This document shows positions 31,741-39,722 of a stretch of 64,000 nt of DNA, piece by piece (position 1 is the first letter of the stretch; each line of letters starts with the position of its first letter). The stretch is from positions 119,855 through 183,854 of the forward strand of contig JAHDID010000008.1 in NCBI GenBank assembly GCA_020630975.1, read 5' to 3'. Origin of the DNA: Verrucomicrobiota bacterium. GTDB taxonomy: Bacteria; Verrucomicrobiota; Verrucomicrobiia; Verrucomicrobiales; DEV007. Under the pieces are notes generated by a model that was given only the letters and a program-made list of their open reading frames with translations, made no database searches and had not been told where the DNA came from. A program made the position numbers and the translations under genes.

Positions 31741-32544
31741 CTACTCAGCCGCAAATGTCCGCTCTCGTGGAGTCAGGATCTCAGGCTCACCATCGGTGAT
31801 CAGCACGGTGTGCTCGAAGTGGGAAGATAGCTTGCGGTCTCCTGTGACTACCGTCCAATCATCGTCGAGGATGTCGACTTCTTCGACGCCTTCGTTAACC
31901 ATCGGCTCGATCGCCAGGACCATACCTGGCTTTAGACGCGGATTATCGATGCGCTTCATCTCCCTTGGGTTCCAGTAGTTGGGCACCTGAGGCTCTTCGT
32001 GAAGCTCTTTGCCGACACCGTGGCCGACCAATTGCTTCACCACGGTGTAACCATAGTCTGCCACGTAGGGCTCTACCGCTCCACAGATCTGAGAGAGACG
32101 ATTGTTGGGCAGTGCATGGCTGATCGCCTCGTAAAGAGACTGCTCAGTCACCTTCATCAGCTGCTCAGACTCAGGTGTGTAGCTGCCGACTGCCACTGTC
32201 TTGGCATTATCTCCGATCCAGCCTGCTGGTGTGCGTATACCGACATCGATCTTCACGATATCTTTATCCTCCAACACGCGGTCGGAACCGATACCGTGGA
32301 CGACTTCCTCGTTCACCGATATACAGATATGCCCAGGAAACCCTCGGTAATTCAGAAACGCACTGATACAGCCTCGCTTCTTGATGAGATCTGCTGCCGC
32401 ACGATCGATCTCACCTGTAGTCGCACCCACCTTAGCGAGTCCGCATGTCTCGCGCAGAATCTCTGCAGCGATGTGCCCCGCCTCTCGAAGATGATCTAGC
32501 TCAGCACCTGAGCGCAGGTGTATCCTGTTCTTTCTCTTTGCCAT
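31741..32544 (-). CDS. map: Type I methionine aminopeptidase
   Basis: A 267-residue enzyme that removes the initiator methionine from new proteins. The five metal ligands are all visible: Asp in KIDVGI, Asp in WIGDNAKT, His in GHGVGKELHEEP, Glu in AIEPMV and Glu in SSHFEHTVL. It lacks an N-terminal zinc-finger extension. It is downstream of secY by 68 bp at the end of the ribosomal operon; adk, which often sits between secY and map, is absent. A start at 32544 matches a conserved type Ib/Ia N-terminus. Confidence 0.95.
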   Translation of the reverse strand: MAKRKNRIHLRSGAELDHLREAGHIAAEILRETCGLAKVGATTGEIDRAAADLIKKRGCISAFLNYRGFPGHICISVNEEVVHGIGSDRVLEDKDIVKIDVGIRTPAGWIGDNAKTVAVGSYTPESEQLMKVTEQSLYEAISHALPNNRLSQICGAVEPYVADYGYTVVKQLVGHGVGKELHEEPQVPNYWNPREMKRIDNPRLKPGMVLAIEPMVNEGVEEVDILDDDWTVVTGDRKLSSHFEHTVLITDGEPEILTPRERTFAAE

Positions 32545-32612
32545 CGTGAAATCTGTCGTGAACCAACCAACTCCCAGATGGCACTCGCTCCACTAGCGAA
32601 CCACCGAGATTA

Positions 32613-34136
32613 CTAGAAGCTACCGCCAGTGCGGATCATGTAGTAGACGATCGCTGCGATCACCAGGATAGACACCGCTACCAACAGCCACAATACTTTG
32701 GACTCGGAAGCTGCAGAACCCTGCTGAGAACTCCGATCAAAGCGACCCTTAATGCGGCCTTTGCGTAGGAAGCCATCGTAGTGACGCTGGATGAGGTGAG
32801 TCTCTACTTGGCGCATGATGTCGAGCAACACACCGACCATAATCAGTAGACCTGTGCCACCAAAGAACTGCGCCGCAGTAGGAGGCACCTGTAGAAAACG
32901 GGTCAGTGCCATTGGCAAAATCGCTACGATAGTCAAGAAGATCGCACCCGCGAAAGTCAGACGACTCATAGTGCGGTCGAGGAACTCAGCAGTCGCATTA
33001 CCCGGACGAACACCTGGGATGTAACCACCGTTTTTCTTGAGATCTTCAGCGATCTGGTTGGGCTGGAACATAGTCGCCACCCAGAAGTAGCTGAAGAAGA
33101 AAATCATCAAACCAGTGATCAGGTAATAAACCCACATCCACACCCCGGAACCACCGCCACCAAGAATCATAGCGATATTCTGTGCCGTTGGGTTGTTAGG
33201 CATCGCCCAACCAATGATCTGCGATGGGAACATCATGATCGCCTGAGCGAAGATGATCGGCATCACACCAGCGTAGTTCACTTTCAGAGGCAGAGTCTGT
33301 TTCTGCGCACCCATCATCTTACCACCACGCATCTGCTTGGCGTAGCTCACAGGCACTTTCCTCTGAGCTTGGGTAATAGAGATGACCGCGGCCACCACCA
33401 GGAACAGGAAGGCTATCAAGGCGACCAGCACAAACGGCTTGAGCGGATCGTCACCAGCGCCTGCTACGTAAGTCTGGTAGACCTGGTAAAGCGCACCAGG
33501 AAGGGCAAAGATAATGTTCACTGTAATGATGATCGACACACCATTACCGATCCCTCGGTCGGTGATCTGCTCACCGATCCACATCAGCAACATTGTGCCG
33601 CCAGTGATGATTATAACAGTCGAGATAATGAACCACAGCGATGGATTCGGCACCAGTTGCAGGGACGAATCTTGCGCTATCTCACGCAGGTAAGGGTTCG
33701 CTTGCGGATTCACCAGCGACTTGGCCAGCATCCAACCCTGCACCACACAGAGCAAAATGGTGACGTAGCGGGTGTAAAGACTGATCTTCTGGCGACCACC
33801 ATCCTCACGAGCCAGCTTGCCCAACTGTGGAACAACGGCTGTCATCAACTGCATCATGATCGATGCGCTGATGTAGGGCATGATACCCAACGCAAAAAGC
33901 GCCGCATTCTGCAGGCCACCTCCACTAAAAACGTTTAAAAGGGCAAGAACAGCAGCCTCGCCTCGACTTTGTGAGCTATCAGTGATCTCTTGGATCCACT
34001 GCTGTAGCACGTTAGCATTGACTCCTGGCAGCGTGACTACCGCACCTAGGCGGACTACGACTACCATCAACAGAGTAAAGAAAATCCGGGTCCTAAGCTC
34101 AGGGATCTTCAGGGTGTTGGTAAAGGCAGAAATCAT
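32613..34136 (-). CDS. secY: Preprotein translocase subunit SecY
   Basis: A 507-residue ten-helix membrane protein, the channel of the Sec system. Family segments include FSGGGLQNAALFALGIMPYISASIMMQL near residue 70, GNGVSIIITVNIIF near 195 and the C-terminal GTGLLIMVGVLLDIMRQVE. It is longer than the E. coli protein (443) because of insertions, including a C-terminal Arg/Lys-rich stretch before a final extra hydrophobic segment (KVLWLLVAVSILVIAAIVYYM). It sits behind rplO after an unusually long 135-bp gap that contains the 21-bp motif array, so it may have a separate control point. No Shine-Dalgarno is evident before its ATG. Confidence 0.97.
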   Translation of the reverse strand: MISAFTNTLKIPELRTRIFFTLLMVVVVRLGAVVTLPGVNANVLQQWIQEITDSSQSRGEAAVLALLNVFSGGGLQNAALFALGIMPYISASIMMQLMTAVVPQLGKLAREDGGRQKISLYTRYVTILLCVVQGWMLAKSLVNPQANPYLREIAQDSSLQLVPNPSLWFIISTVIIITGGTMLLMWIGEQITDRGIGNGVSIIITVNIIFALPGALYQVYQTYVAGAGDDPLKPFVLVALIAFLFLVVAAVISITQAQRKVPVSYAKQMRGGKMMGAQKQTLPLKVNYAGVMPIIFAQAIMMFPSQIIGWAMPNNPTAQNIAMILGGGGSGVWMWVYYLITGLMIFFFSYFWVATMFQPNQIAEDLKKNGGYIPGVRPGNATAEFLDRTMSRLTFAGAIFLTIVAILPMALTRFLQVPPTAAQFFGGTGLLIMVGVLLDIMRQVETHLIQRHYDGFLRKGRIKGRFDRSSQQGSAASESKVLWLLVAVSILVIAAIVYYMIRTGGSF

Positions 34137-34188
34137 GGTCGGTAGCCTAGTTTAGAATGAAGTCAGTGAGAAAAAAATCTGAATTTGA

Positions 34189-34240
34189 ATAGGGTACAAT
34201 TTTGATTCAATAGGGTACAATCTGGGCTGAATAGGGTCTA
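34189..34240. repeat. Second three-copy 21-bp-spaced ATAGGGTACAAT array, rplO-secY gap
   Basis: ATAGGGTACAAT at 34189 and 34210, and a degenerate ATAGGGTCTA at 34231, exactly 21 bp apart. The spacer TTTGATTCA resembles the spacers of the first array (15081-15134). It lies between rplO (stop 34272) and secY (start 34136), both read leftward. Confidence 0.85.
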
Positions 34241-34271
34241 ACCCCAAACTCCAGCCCCCTTGTAATACTCC

Positions 34272-34739
34272 CTACTTGGAATCAGCCTGGCGCAATGTCT
34301 CAGTGACAGAACCACCAGCCTTTTCGATCGCCTCGCGAGCGGTGCCGCTCACTTTGCCGACCTCTACAGTCAACTTCTTAGAAAGCTCACCATTACCGAG
34401 CACCTTGATGGAATCGTAGATGCCCTGCACGAGACCACAGCTACGAAGCGTCTCCTCGTTCACCGTATCGCCTGCCTCGAATTTAGCCTCGAGATCGCAG
34501 AGATTGACGAGAGCAAACTGAGTCTTGAACTGAGCGTTGTTGAAACCCTTCTTAGGCAAACGACGGAAGATAGGCATCTGACCACCTTCGAAGTTTGGAC
34601 GGATAGAAGCACCTGAACGTGACTTCTGACCCTTGTGACCTTTACCACAAGTCTTGCCCAAGCCTGAGCTCTCACCATTGCCAACGCGACGCTTGCGATG
34701 CTTGGCTCCAGGATTTGGTTTTACGTCGTGCAGTCTCAT
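34272..34739 (-). CDS. rplO: 50S ribosomal protein L15
   Basis: A 155-residue protein with the typical basic, Gly-rich N-terminal half (KHRKRRVGNGESSG..., KGHKGQKSRSG) that reaches into 23S rRNA, and a globular C-terminal half. It follows rpsE after 43 bp. The gene for L30 (rpmD), usually between rpsE and rplO, is not present; the gap is too small to hold it. A promoter or regulator array separates it from secY. Confidence 0.96.
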   Translation of the reverse strand: MRLHDVKPNPGAKHRKRRVGNGESSGLGKTCGKGHKGQKSRSGASIRPNFEGGQMPIFRRLPKKGFNNAQFKTQFALVNLCDLEAKFEAGDTVNEETLRSCGLVQGIYDSIKVLGNGELSKKLTVEVGKVSGTAREAIEKAGGSVTETLRQADSK

Positions 34740-34782
34740 TTCTCTAGTTCAAAAAATTATTAGTATGATAGCTCACAACCAC

Positions 34783-35451
34783 TTAGAGAGCTTTCTTGGA
34801 TTCGACTTTCTTACCACGCGCGGAGTAGATCTCCTCTTTGGTGCGTAGCTGGTGTAGCGCGTCGAGAGTCGCCTTCACCACGTTAGCGTGATTGTTCGAT
34901 CCCATGGACTTAGCCAGGACATCTTTGATACCAGCAGCCTCGACAACCGCACGCACACCACCACCAGCGATCAGACCAGTTCCTGGAGACGCAGGCTGTA
35001 GCAGCACACGACCACCACCATGGCGCCCGATCACTGGATGAGGAATGGTGTTAGGACCGATATTGACTGGCAGCATGTTCTTACGAGAAGCCTCGCTTGC
35101 TTTCTTGATGCACTCAGACACCTCCAAAGCCTTACCGAAGCCGAAGCCCACCTTACCCTCTTTGTCACCTGTAACGACTAGGGCACTGAAGCTGAATCGA
35201 CGACCACCTTTCACTACCTTCGCGCATCGGTTGATGAAGACTACCTTTTCGAAGATGTCCTCCTCTTCCTCGCGGTCACCACGGCCTTCGCCTAGGATAG
35301 AACGGGCACGATCTAGTTTGCGTGAGCCAGGACCGCCACCACGATGGTCTCTATCGCCACCGCCTGCAGGGGCAGATGACTGCTGGACCGGAGCCTCAGT
35401 TTTGGCGTCCTCTTTAGGCTTATCAGCCTCTTTTTGGTTCTCGTCGCTCAT
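34783..35451 (-). CDS. rpsE: 30S ribosomal protein S5 with long acidic N-terminal extension
   Basis: A 222-residue S5. The usual protein begins near residue 62 ([21 protein letters not shown]) and continues with the S5 fold, including [19 protein letters not shown] and the typical [19 protein letters not shown]. The preceding 60 residues are a Lys/Glu/Asp/Gly-rich, low-complexity tail not found in E. coli S5 (166 residues). Long N-terminal tails on S5 do occur in several phyla. It sits between rplR and rplO in the operon. Confidence 0.96.
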   Translation of the reverse strand: MSDENQKEADKPKEDAKTEAPVQQSSAPAGGGDRDHRGGGPGSRKLDRARSILGEGRGDREEEEDIFEKVVFINRCAKVVKGGRRFSFSALVVTGDKEGKVGFGFGKALEVSECIKKASEASRKNMLPVNIGPNTIPHPVIGRHGGGRVLLQPASPGTGLIAGGGVRAVVEAAGIKDVLAKSMGSNNHANVVKATLDALHQLRTKEEIYSARGKKVESKKAL

Positions 35452-35491
35452 AGTTAGTGTTTACTTTAGTAATGCTGGGACGTTAAAAACT

Positions 35492-35848
35492 TTAGAATTT
35501 CAAACCGGCGTCGCGGGCCGCATCGGCCAGTGCCTTCACTTTACCGTGATACTGATAACCGCCTCGATCAAAGACAACAGTCTCAATCTTAGCTTCCTTG
35601 GCACGCTCGGCTACCACCTCGCCTACCTTAGTAGCAGACTCGACACTTGCACCCTTCTTACCCACTGCCTTATCGAGAGTCGATGCAGAGGCGATAGTGA
35701 CTCCCTTATCATCATCGATAAGCTGAGCGTAGACATTTGCGTTGGAGAAGTGCACAGCCAAGCGTGGACGCTCAGCAGTACCCGCGATCTTCTTACGGAT
35801 ACGGCGTCTTACTTTTGCTCTAGCAGCTTTGCGATCTAAGTGACTCAT
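35492..35848 (-). CDS. rplR: 50S ribosomal protein L18
   Basis: A 118-residue protein that binds 5S rRNA. The family core is visible: [20 protein letters not shown] near residue 15, [16 protein letters not shown], and the C-terminal [22 protein letters not shown]. Length is normal. It is 50 bp after rplF and 40 bp before rpsE in the usual order of the spc operon. Confidence 0.96.
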   Translation of the reverse strand: MSHLDRKAARAKVRRRIRKKIAGTAERPRLAVHFSNANVYAQLIDDDKGVTIASASTLDKAVGKKGASVESATKVGEVVAERAKEAKIETVVFDRGGYQYHGKVKALADAARDAGLKF

Positions 35849-35898
35849 GGTAGTGACCTATAGTAAATCGGTAAAAAATTAATGAATATAAACAGAGG

Positions 35899-36438
35899 CT
35901 ACTTGACGCTCTTACCCTGCTTACGGCGGACGTGCTCGCCCTTGTAGCGAATACCCTTACCCTTGTAAGGCTCTGGTGGGTAGTAGTCGCGCACATCAGA
36001 TGCAAACTGACCTACCAACTGCTTGTCGATACCCTCCACTTTGATCTTGGTATTATCAGTCACCGTCACAGTCAAACCCTCTGGGATAGGGTGAAGAACT
36101 GGGTGTGAAAAACCGAGATTCAAATCAAGCGCACTCCCCTGAACCTTGGCACGAAAACCAACACCCAGAATCTCTAGCTCCTTGACGAAACCATCGTTAA
36201 CACCCTCGATCATGTTAGCCACGAGCGCACGACTGGTGCCAAACATAGCCTTCAATGTCTTATCGCGAGTTGGCTCAGAAGAGAAAGTCAATTGACCATC
36301 CTCATGGCTCACTTCGATACCGGTGGGCTTCGCCCAAGACAACTCACCCTTAGGTCCTTTTACAGTGATATCGTTTCCATCGACCTTCACCTCGACCTTA
36401 TCAGGCACGCTAATTGGCTTCTTTCCTACACGTGACAT
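35899..36438 (-). CDS. rplF: 50S ribosomal protein L6
   Basis: A 179-residue protein with two homologous domains that sits near the factor-binding site of the large subunit. It starts SRVGKKPISVP, has MIEGVNDGFVKELEILGVGFRA in the middle and ends with the L6 signature PPEPYKGKGIRYKGEHVRRKQGK. The ATG has a good Shine-Dalgarno (AAGGA, 8 nt away). It lies 44 bp after rpsH. Confidence 0.97.
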   Translation of the reverse strand: MSRVGKKPISVPDKVEVKVDGNDITVKGPKGELSWAKPTGIEVSHEDGQLTFSSEPTRDKTLKAMFGTSRALVANMIEGVNDGFVKELEILGVGFRAKVQGSALDLNLGFSHPVLHPIPEGLTVTVTDNTKIKVEGIDKQLVGQFASDVRDYYPPEPYKGKGIRYKGEHVRRKQGKSVK

Positions 36439-36482
36439 GGTTCTATTCCTTCTAAATCAGTAATTGGTTAATGAATGACTAA

Positions 36483-36887
36483 TTACCAGACAAGTGCGAG
36501 CAACTCACCTCCGATATTCTTCTTACGAGCCGTGTGCCCAGCCATCACCCCCTGAGGAGTTGATAGAATAGCAACACCCATACCACCGAGAACCTTTGGT
36601 ATCTCCTGGCAGCCCACATAGTGACGAAGACCCGGACGACTGACACGCTTGAGATCAGTCAAAGCAGGAGTCCTGTCGGTATAACGCGGCTTGGCGGATA
36701 TCACCTTAAAACCACTCTCCTCGCACTGCTTCACCTCGTATGACCAAAGGAAACCCTCTTCCTTAAGGATACGGGCAATTTGCTCCTTGATCTTGGAATG
36801 CGGCGCGGTGAACTCCTCGAGCTCCGCGCGTGTCGCGTTCTTCATCCGAGTAAGGAAATCTGAAATGGGATCGCTTACGACTGCCAT
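36483..36887 (-). CDS. rpsH: 30S ribosomal protein S8
   Basis: A 134-residue protein that binds helix 21 of 16S rRNA and commonly controls spc operon translation. It begins VSDPISDFLTRMKNATRA and has the C-terminal signature VAILSTPQGVMAGHTARKKNIGGELLALVW. The rpsN gene for S14, normally located directly upstream between rplE and rpsH, is missing here; the gap is 58 bp. Confidence 0.97.
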   Translation of the reverse strand: MAVVSDPISDFLTRMKNATRAELEEFTAPHSKIKEQIARILKEEGFLWSYEVKQCEESGFKVISAKPRYTDRTPALTDLKRVSRPGLRHYVGCQEIPKVLGGMGVAILSTPQGVMAGHTARKKNIGGELLALVW

Positions 36888-36945
36888 CTGTGATTCTTTC
36901 TAGGTAAGTTTGTCAGTTAATAAAAATTCAATACACTCAAGACCA

Positions 36946-37521
36946 CTACGCAGCAGCCGGTGCCTCCTCTTTCTTCTCCTGCTTGCGGAAAGGCATACCA
37001 ATCAAGGTAAGCAGCTCGCGAGCCTCTTCGTCAGTCTGAGCTGTCGTCACGATCGTGAAGTCGAAGCCCACTTGCTTCTTGACCTTATCGAGCTCGATCT
37101 CAGGGAAAATTGTGTGATCCGAAATACCACAGGTGTAGTTACCGCGACCATCGAATGACTTGAATGAAAGACCACGGAAGTCACGAATGGTAGGTGACGC
37201 CACATTGATGAAGCGATCTAGAAATTCCCACATCTGGCGACTACGCATAGTGACCTTCGCACCGATCACATCACCTTCGCGCAGCTTAAAGTTAGAGATA
37301 GCCAGCTTTGACTTGGTAGCAACAGGACGCTGACCAGTGATCTTGCCCAGATCCTCGATAGTCGCCTCCAGAGAACCCTTACGATCGTCATCGCGACCGA
37401 AGCTGCTATTCAACACGATCTTCTCGATACGTGGAATCATGTGCACATTAGGGTACTGAAACTTCTCCTGAAGTGCAGGAACGACTTGTTCCTTGTAGCG
37501 GTTTAGCATTGTTAGTTCCAT
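36946..37521 (-). CDS. rplE: 50S ribosomal protein L5
   Basis: A 191-residue protein that binds 5S rRNA and contacts the P-site tRNA. The core segment PNVHMIPRIEKIVLNSSFG near residue 24 and GNYTCGISDHTIFPEIELDKV near 130 identify it. A short tail rich in Lys, Glu and Ala (EKKEEAPAAA) follows the normal C-terminus. An alternative start is the Met at residue 5. A weak GAGG lies 10 nt before the first ATG. It is preceded by rplX and followed by rpsH without rpsN between them. Confidence 0.97.
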   Translation of the reverse strand: MELTMLNRYKEQVVPALQEKFQYPNVHMIPRIEKIVLNSSFGRDDDRKGSLEATIEDLGKITGQRPVATKSKLAISNFKLREGDVIGAKVTMRSRQMWEFLDRFINVASPTIRDFRGLSFKSFDGRGNYTCGISDHTIFPEIELDKVKKQVGFDFTIVTTAQTDEEARELLTLIGMPFRKQEKKEEAPAAA

Positions 37522-37565
37522 GATCTGGTGCCTCTACTGGTAAAAATTGATAGTTCTAGCTGCGT

Positions 37566-37799
37566 TTACGCAAGCTTCACGTTGGAGATATGAATGGGAC
37601 CCTCGCGCTCGATGATACCACCCTCGGGATTCAACTGGTTTGGCTTGGTGTGCCTTTTGATCATGCGCACACCTTCTACGATGACGTGACCCTTCTCAGG
37701 TAGCACCTGAAGGATGCGCCCCTTCTCACCTTTGTGGTTTCCAGAAATCACGACCACATCGTCGCCCTTCTTTACGTGAGTTTTGATTGCCTTAGCCAT
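37566..37799 (-). CDS. rplX: 50S ribosomal protein L24
   Basis: A 77-residue protein with an N-terminal KOW motif ([19 protein letters not shown]) that starts 50S assembly. It is shorter than the E. coli protein (104 residues), ending in [12 protein letters not shown], the normal final strand of short bacterial L24. It is 42 bp after rplN and 44 bp before rplE. Confidence 0.95.
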   Translation of the reverse strand: MAKAIKTHVKKGDDVVVISGNHKGEKGRILQVLPEKGHVIVEGVRMIKRHTKPNQLNPEGGIIEREGPIHISNVKLA

Positions 37800-37841
37800 T
37801 TGCAGTATCAGTCTGAATTCAATAAAATCGATCCGTTCGCC

Positions 37842-38207
37842 TTAGAGCACCTCAGGTGCCAGAGAGACGATCTTCATAAAGTTCTGCTCACGCAGCTCAC
37901 GAGCCACAGGCCCGAAGATACGAGTGCCACGAGGATTCTTATCCTTATCAATGATCACGATAGCGTTGCTGTCGAAACGAAGCACAGAACCATCGCTACG
38001 GCGGATCGGAGCAGCCGTCCTGACGACTACTGCACGAACGACCTCACCCTTCTTCACATTCGCAGTCGGGATCGACTCCCTGATGTGAGCAGTGATGATA
38101 TCGCCTACTCCTGCCTGCTTAGTCCGCTTGCCGATCACACCGATCATCTTCGCTACGCGAGCACCGGTGTTGTCCGCCACCTGGACTTTGGATTCCATCT
38201 GGATCAT
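37842..38207 (-). CDS. rplN: 50S ribosomal protein L14
   Basis: A 121-residue protein located at the subunit interface. It begins [18 protein letters not shown], with the L14 signature [28 protein letters not shown] near residue 60 and the C-terminal [26 protein letters not shown]. Normal length. The upstream gap to rpsQ (102 bp) is the second longest within the operon. Confidence 0.97.
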   Translation of the reverse strand: MIQMESKVQVADNTGARVAKMIGVIGKRTKQAGVGDIITAHIRESIPTANVKKGEVVRAVVVRTAAPIRRSDGSVLRFDSNAIVIIDKDKNPRGTRIFGPVARELREQNFMKIVSLAPEVL

Positions 38208-38309
38208 AACTTCGAAATTACGCGGTTGAAAGTTTCAATTAAAACTCGGCCCGATCGATGACTCGCTGCGCTCAAGAATAGCGAACCCATCTAACTGACC
38301 AAAAGTAAA

Positions 38310-38579
38310 TTAGTGAGAAAGCACCTCCTTAAGAACCCAGCACTTACTCTTGCTGATCGGCTTCGTCTCTTCGATCAATACGCGATCACCCACAACTGCC
38401 TCACTCTTCTCATCGTGAGCATAGAGCTTAGTCGTCTTCTTCACAATCTTCCTGAACCTTGGGTGTGGCACGCGGCGCATCACCTCGACTGTGATTGTCT
38501 TATCTGCCTTATCAGACGTCACTACACCGACACGTGTCTTTCGTAGCCCGGGCTTCTTTTCAGTTACTGAATCGCTCAT
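38310..38579 (-). CDS. rpsQ: 30S ribosomal protein S17
   Basis: An 89-residue OB-fold protein that binds the 5' domain of 16S rRNA. Signature regions are RKTRVGVVTSDKADKTITVEV near residue 12 and the C-terminal GDRVLIEETKPISKSKCWVL. A charged Ser/Glu/Lys start of about 10 residues precedes the usual start. It lies 42 bp after rpmC. Confidence 0.95.
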   Translation of the reverse strand: MSDSVTEKKPGLRKTRVGVVTSDKADKTITVEVMRRVPHPRFRKIVKKTTKLYAHDEKSEAVVGDRVLIEETKPISKSKCWVLKEVLSH

Positions 38580-38621
38580 CGATCAATTAAAATTGGTTTT
38601 GCTTTCCCTAAGTGCCGTAAA

Positions 38622-38831
38622 TTATGCTGCGGTAGCTTTGGCACGCTTTTCGGTGAGAAGAGTCTCGATGCGAGCAATCTCGCGACGAGCTGATTTGATA
38701 CGAGCAGGATTCTCGATCTGACCACTTTCCTTCTGAACGCGAAGGTTGAGTAGTTCTTCTTTGAGGTCGCGACGGCGAGTTGCAAGTTCCTCGCCGCTCA
38801 GTTCTCTGAGTTCTTTGATGTTCGAAGCCAT
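38622..38831 (-). CDS. rpmC: 50S ribosomal protein L29, first gene of the operon
   Basis: A 69-residue helical hairpin protein at the exit tunnel, recognised from KELRELSGEELATRRRDLKEELLNLRVQKESGQIENPARIKSARREIARIETLLTE-like sequence (read in parts). It has a Shine-Dalgarno (AAAGGA, 9 nt away). Upstream there is a non-coding leader and a divergent flavin reductase gene, so the usual upstream genes rpsJ to rplP (S10 operon) are not joined to it here. Confidence 0.93.
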   Translation of the reverse strand: MASNIKELRELSGEELATRRRDLKEELLNLRVQKESGQIENPARIKSARREIARIETLLTEKRAKATAA

Positions 38832-38983
38832 GTCACAGTATCCTTTGTGGACTTATCACTAACTTTTATATTAGTCTTCTGCCTTTCAGCAGGTCTCCAT
38901 TCTGATGGAGGGCCGCACTTAACGCGAGAAAAAATCTTTTTCAAGTAATTTTAAAGAAATAATCTTCAGATTATCTATCTACC
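38832..38983. promoter_or_regulatory. Leader and promoter region of the ribosomal operon (and divergent flavin reductase)
   Basis: A 152-bp gap between divergent starts. In rpmC sense it contains a hairpin CTCCAT (38909-38904), loop CAGA, ATGGAG (38899-38894) with further G/C pairing outside, and next to it CTGC-TGAAAG-GCAG. The half next to 38984 is AT-rich and would hold promoters. A ribosomal-protein autoregulatory leader is possible but not recognised as a known class. Confidence 0.5.
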
Positions 38984-39583
38984 ATGGAGTTCGATGTATT
39001 AGGAGAGTATGAAGACGCCGGCTACAAGCTGCTAGCCGGAGTGATCGTGCCGCGGCCGATAGCCTGGGTGACCACGCTGAACGATGACGGTTCCGTAAAT
39101 GCAGCCCCATTCAGTTTCTTCAATCTACTTGGAGCCTCGCCTCCCATCGTTGGTTTCGCTCCCGGCGATAAAGAACCCGGAGTGCCCAAAGACACCGCTC
39201 GCAATATCCGCCGCAGCGGCGAGTTCGTCGTACACTTGGTCGATGCGGATCACGCACAGGCCATGAATGTCTGCGCCTCTGATCTACCCGCTGGTGAAAG
39301 TGAACTAGCTCTGGCCAATCTCCAGACCACACCTAGCCAGACCATAGCCGTGCCCCGCATCGCCAGCGCCCCAGTAGCGATCGAGTGCACCGAGCACAGC
39401 ACTCTCTCGATCGGCCAGAACCGACTGATCATCGGCCTGATCCAGCATCTCTATGTCGCAGACGGTATCCTAGATCCCGAGACGCTCCTCGTACAGAGAG
39501 AGCACTACTCCCCTATCGGCAGGATGGAGGTGCCGGCGAGCTACTGCCGCACCAGCGATCGATTCGACATGCCGAGACCCTAA
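38984..39583 (+). CDS. Flavin reductase family protein (FMN-binding split barrel)
   Basis: A 199-residue cytoplasmic protein of the flavin reductase-like family (FMN-binding split barrel). Recognisable parts are the N-terminal LLAGVIVPRPIAWVTTLNDDGSVNAAPFSFFN near residue 16 and the SPPIVGFAP and KDTARNIRRSGEFVVHLVD segments, which bind FMN. It could reduce flavins for a monooxygenase or act as an oxidoreductase itself. No monooxygenase gene is nearby; it is divergent from the ribosomal operon. Family sure, role open. Confidence 0.9.
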   Translation: MEFDVLGEYEDAGYKLLAGVIVPRPIAWVTTLNDDGSVNAAPFSFFNLLGASPPIVGFAPGDKEPGVPKDTARNIRRSGEFVVHLVDADHAQAMNVCASDLPAGESELALANLQTTPSQTIAVPRIASAPVAIECTEHSTLSIGQNRLIIGLIQHLYVADGILDPETLLVQREHYSPIGRMEVPASYCRTSDRFDMPRP

Positions 39584-39722
39584 CCCGCATTTTTCATACA
39601 AAAACTACTACGACTTGCTGTGGTAGATTCTGCCTGTGTTGCGCTCGATTTGTCTTTGGGCAGTGCGTACTCAGAAATGCGGGCTAAACATCTGCCTCGC
39701 TCATGCGTTATACGACCAGTCT

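Noticed and set aside
39636..39722. Longer start for the UGA-containing thioredoxin gene
   Set aside because: Residues before 39723 are a random-looking Cys-rich stretch; the ATG at 39723 gives a clean signal peptide.
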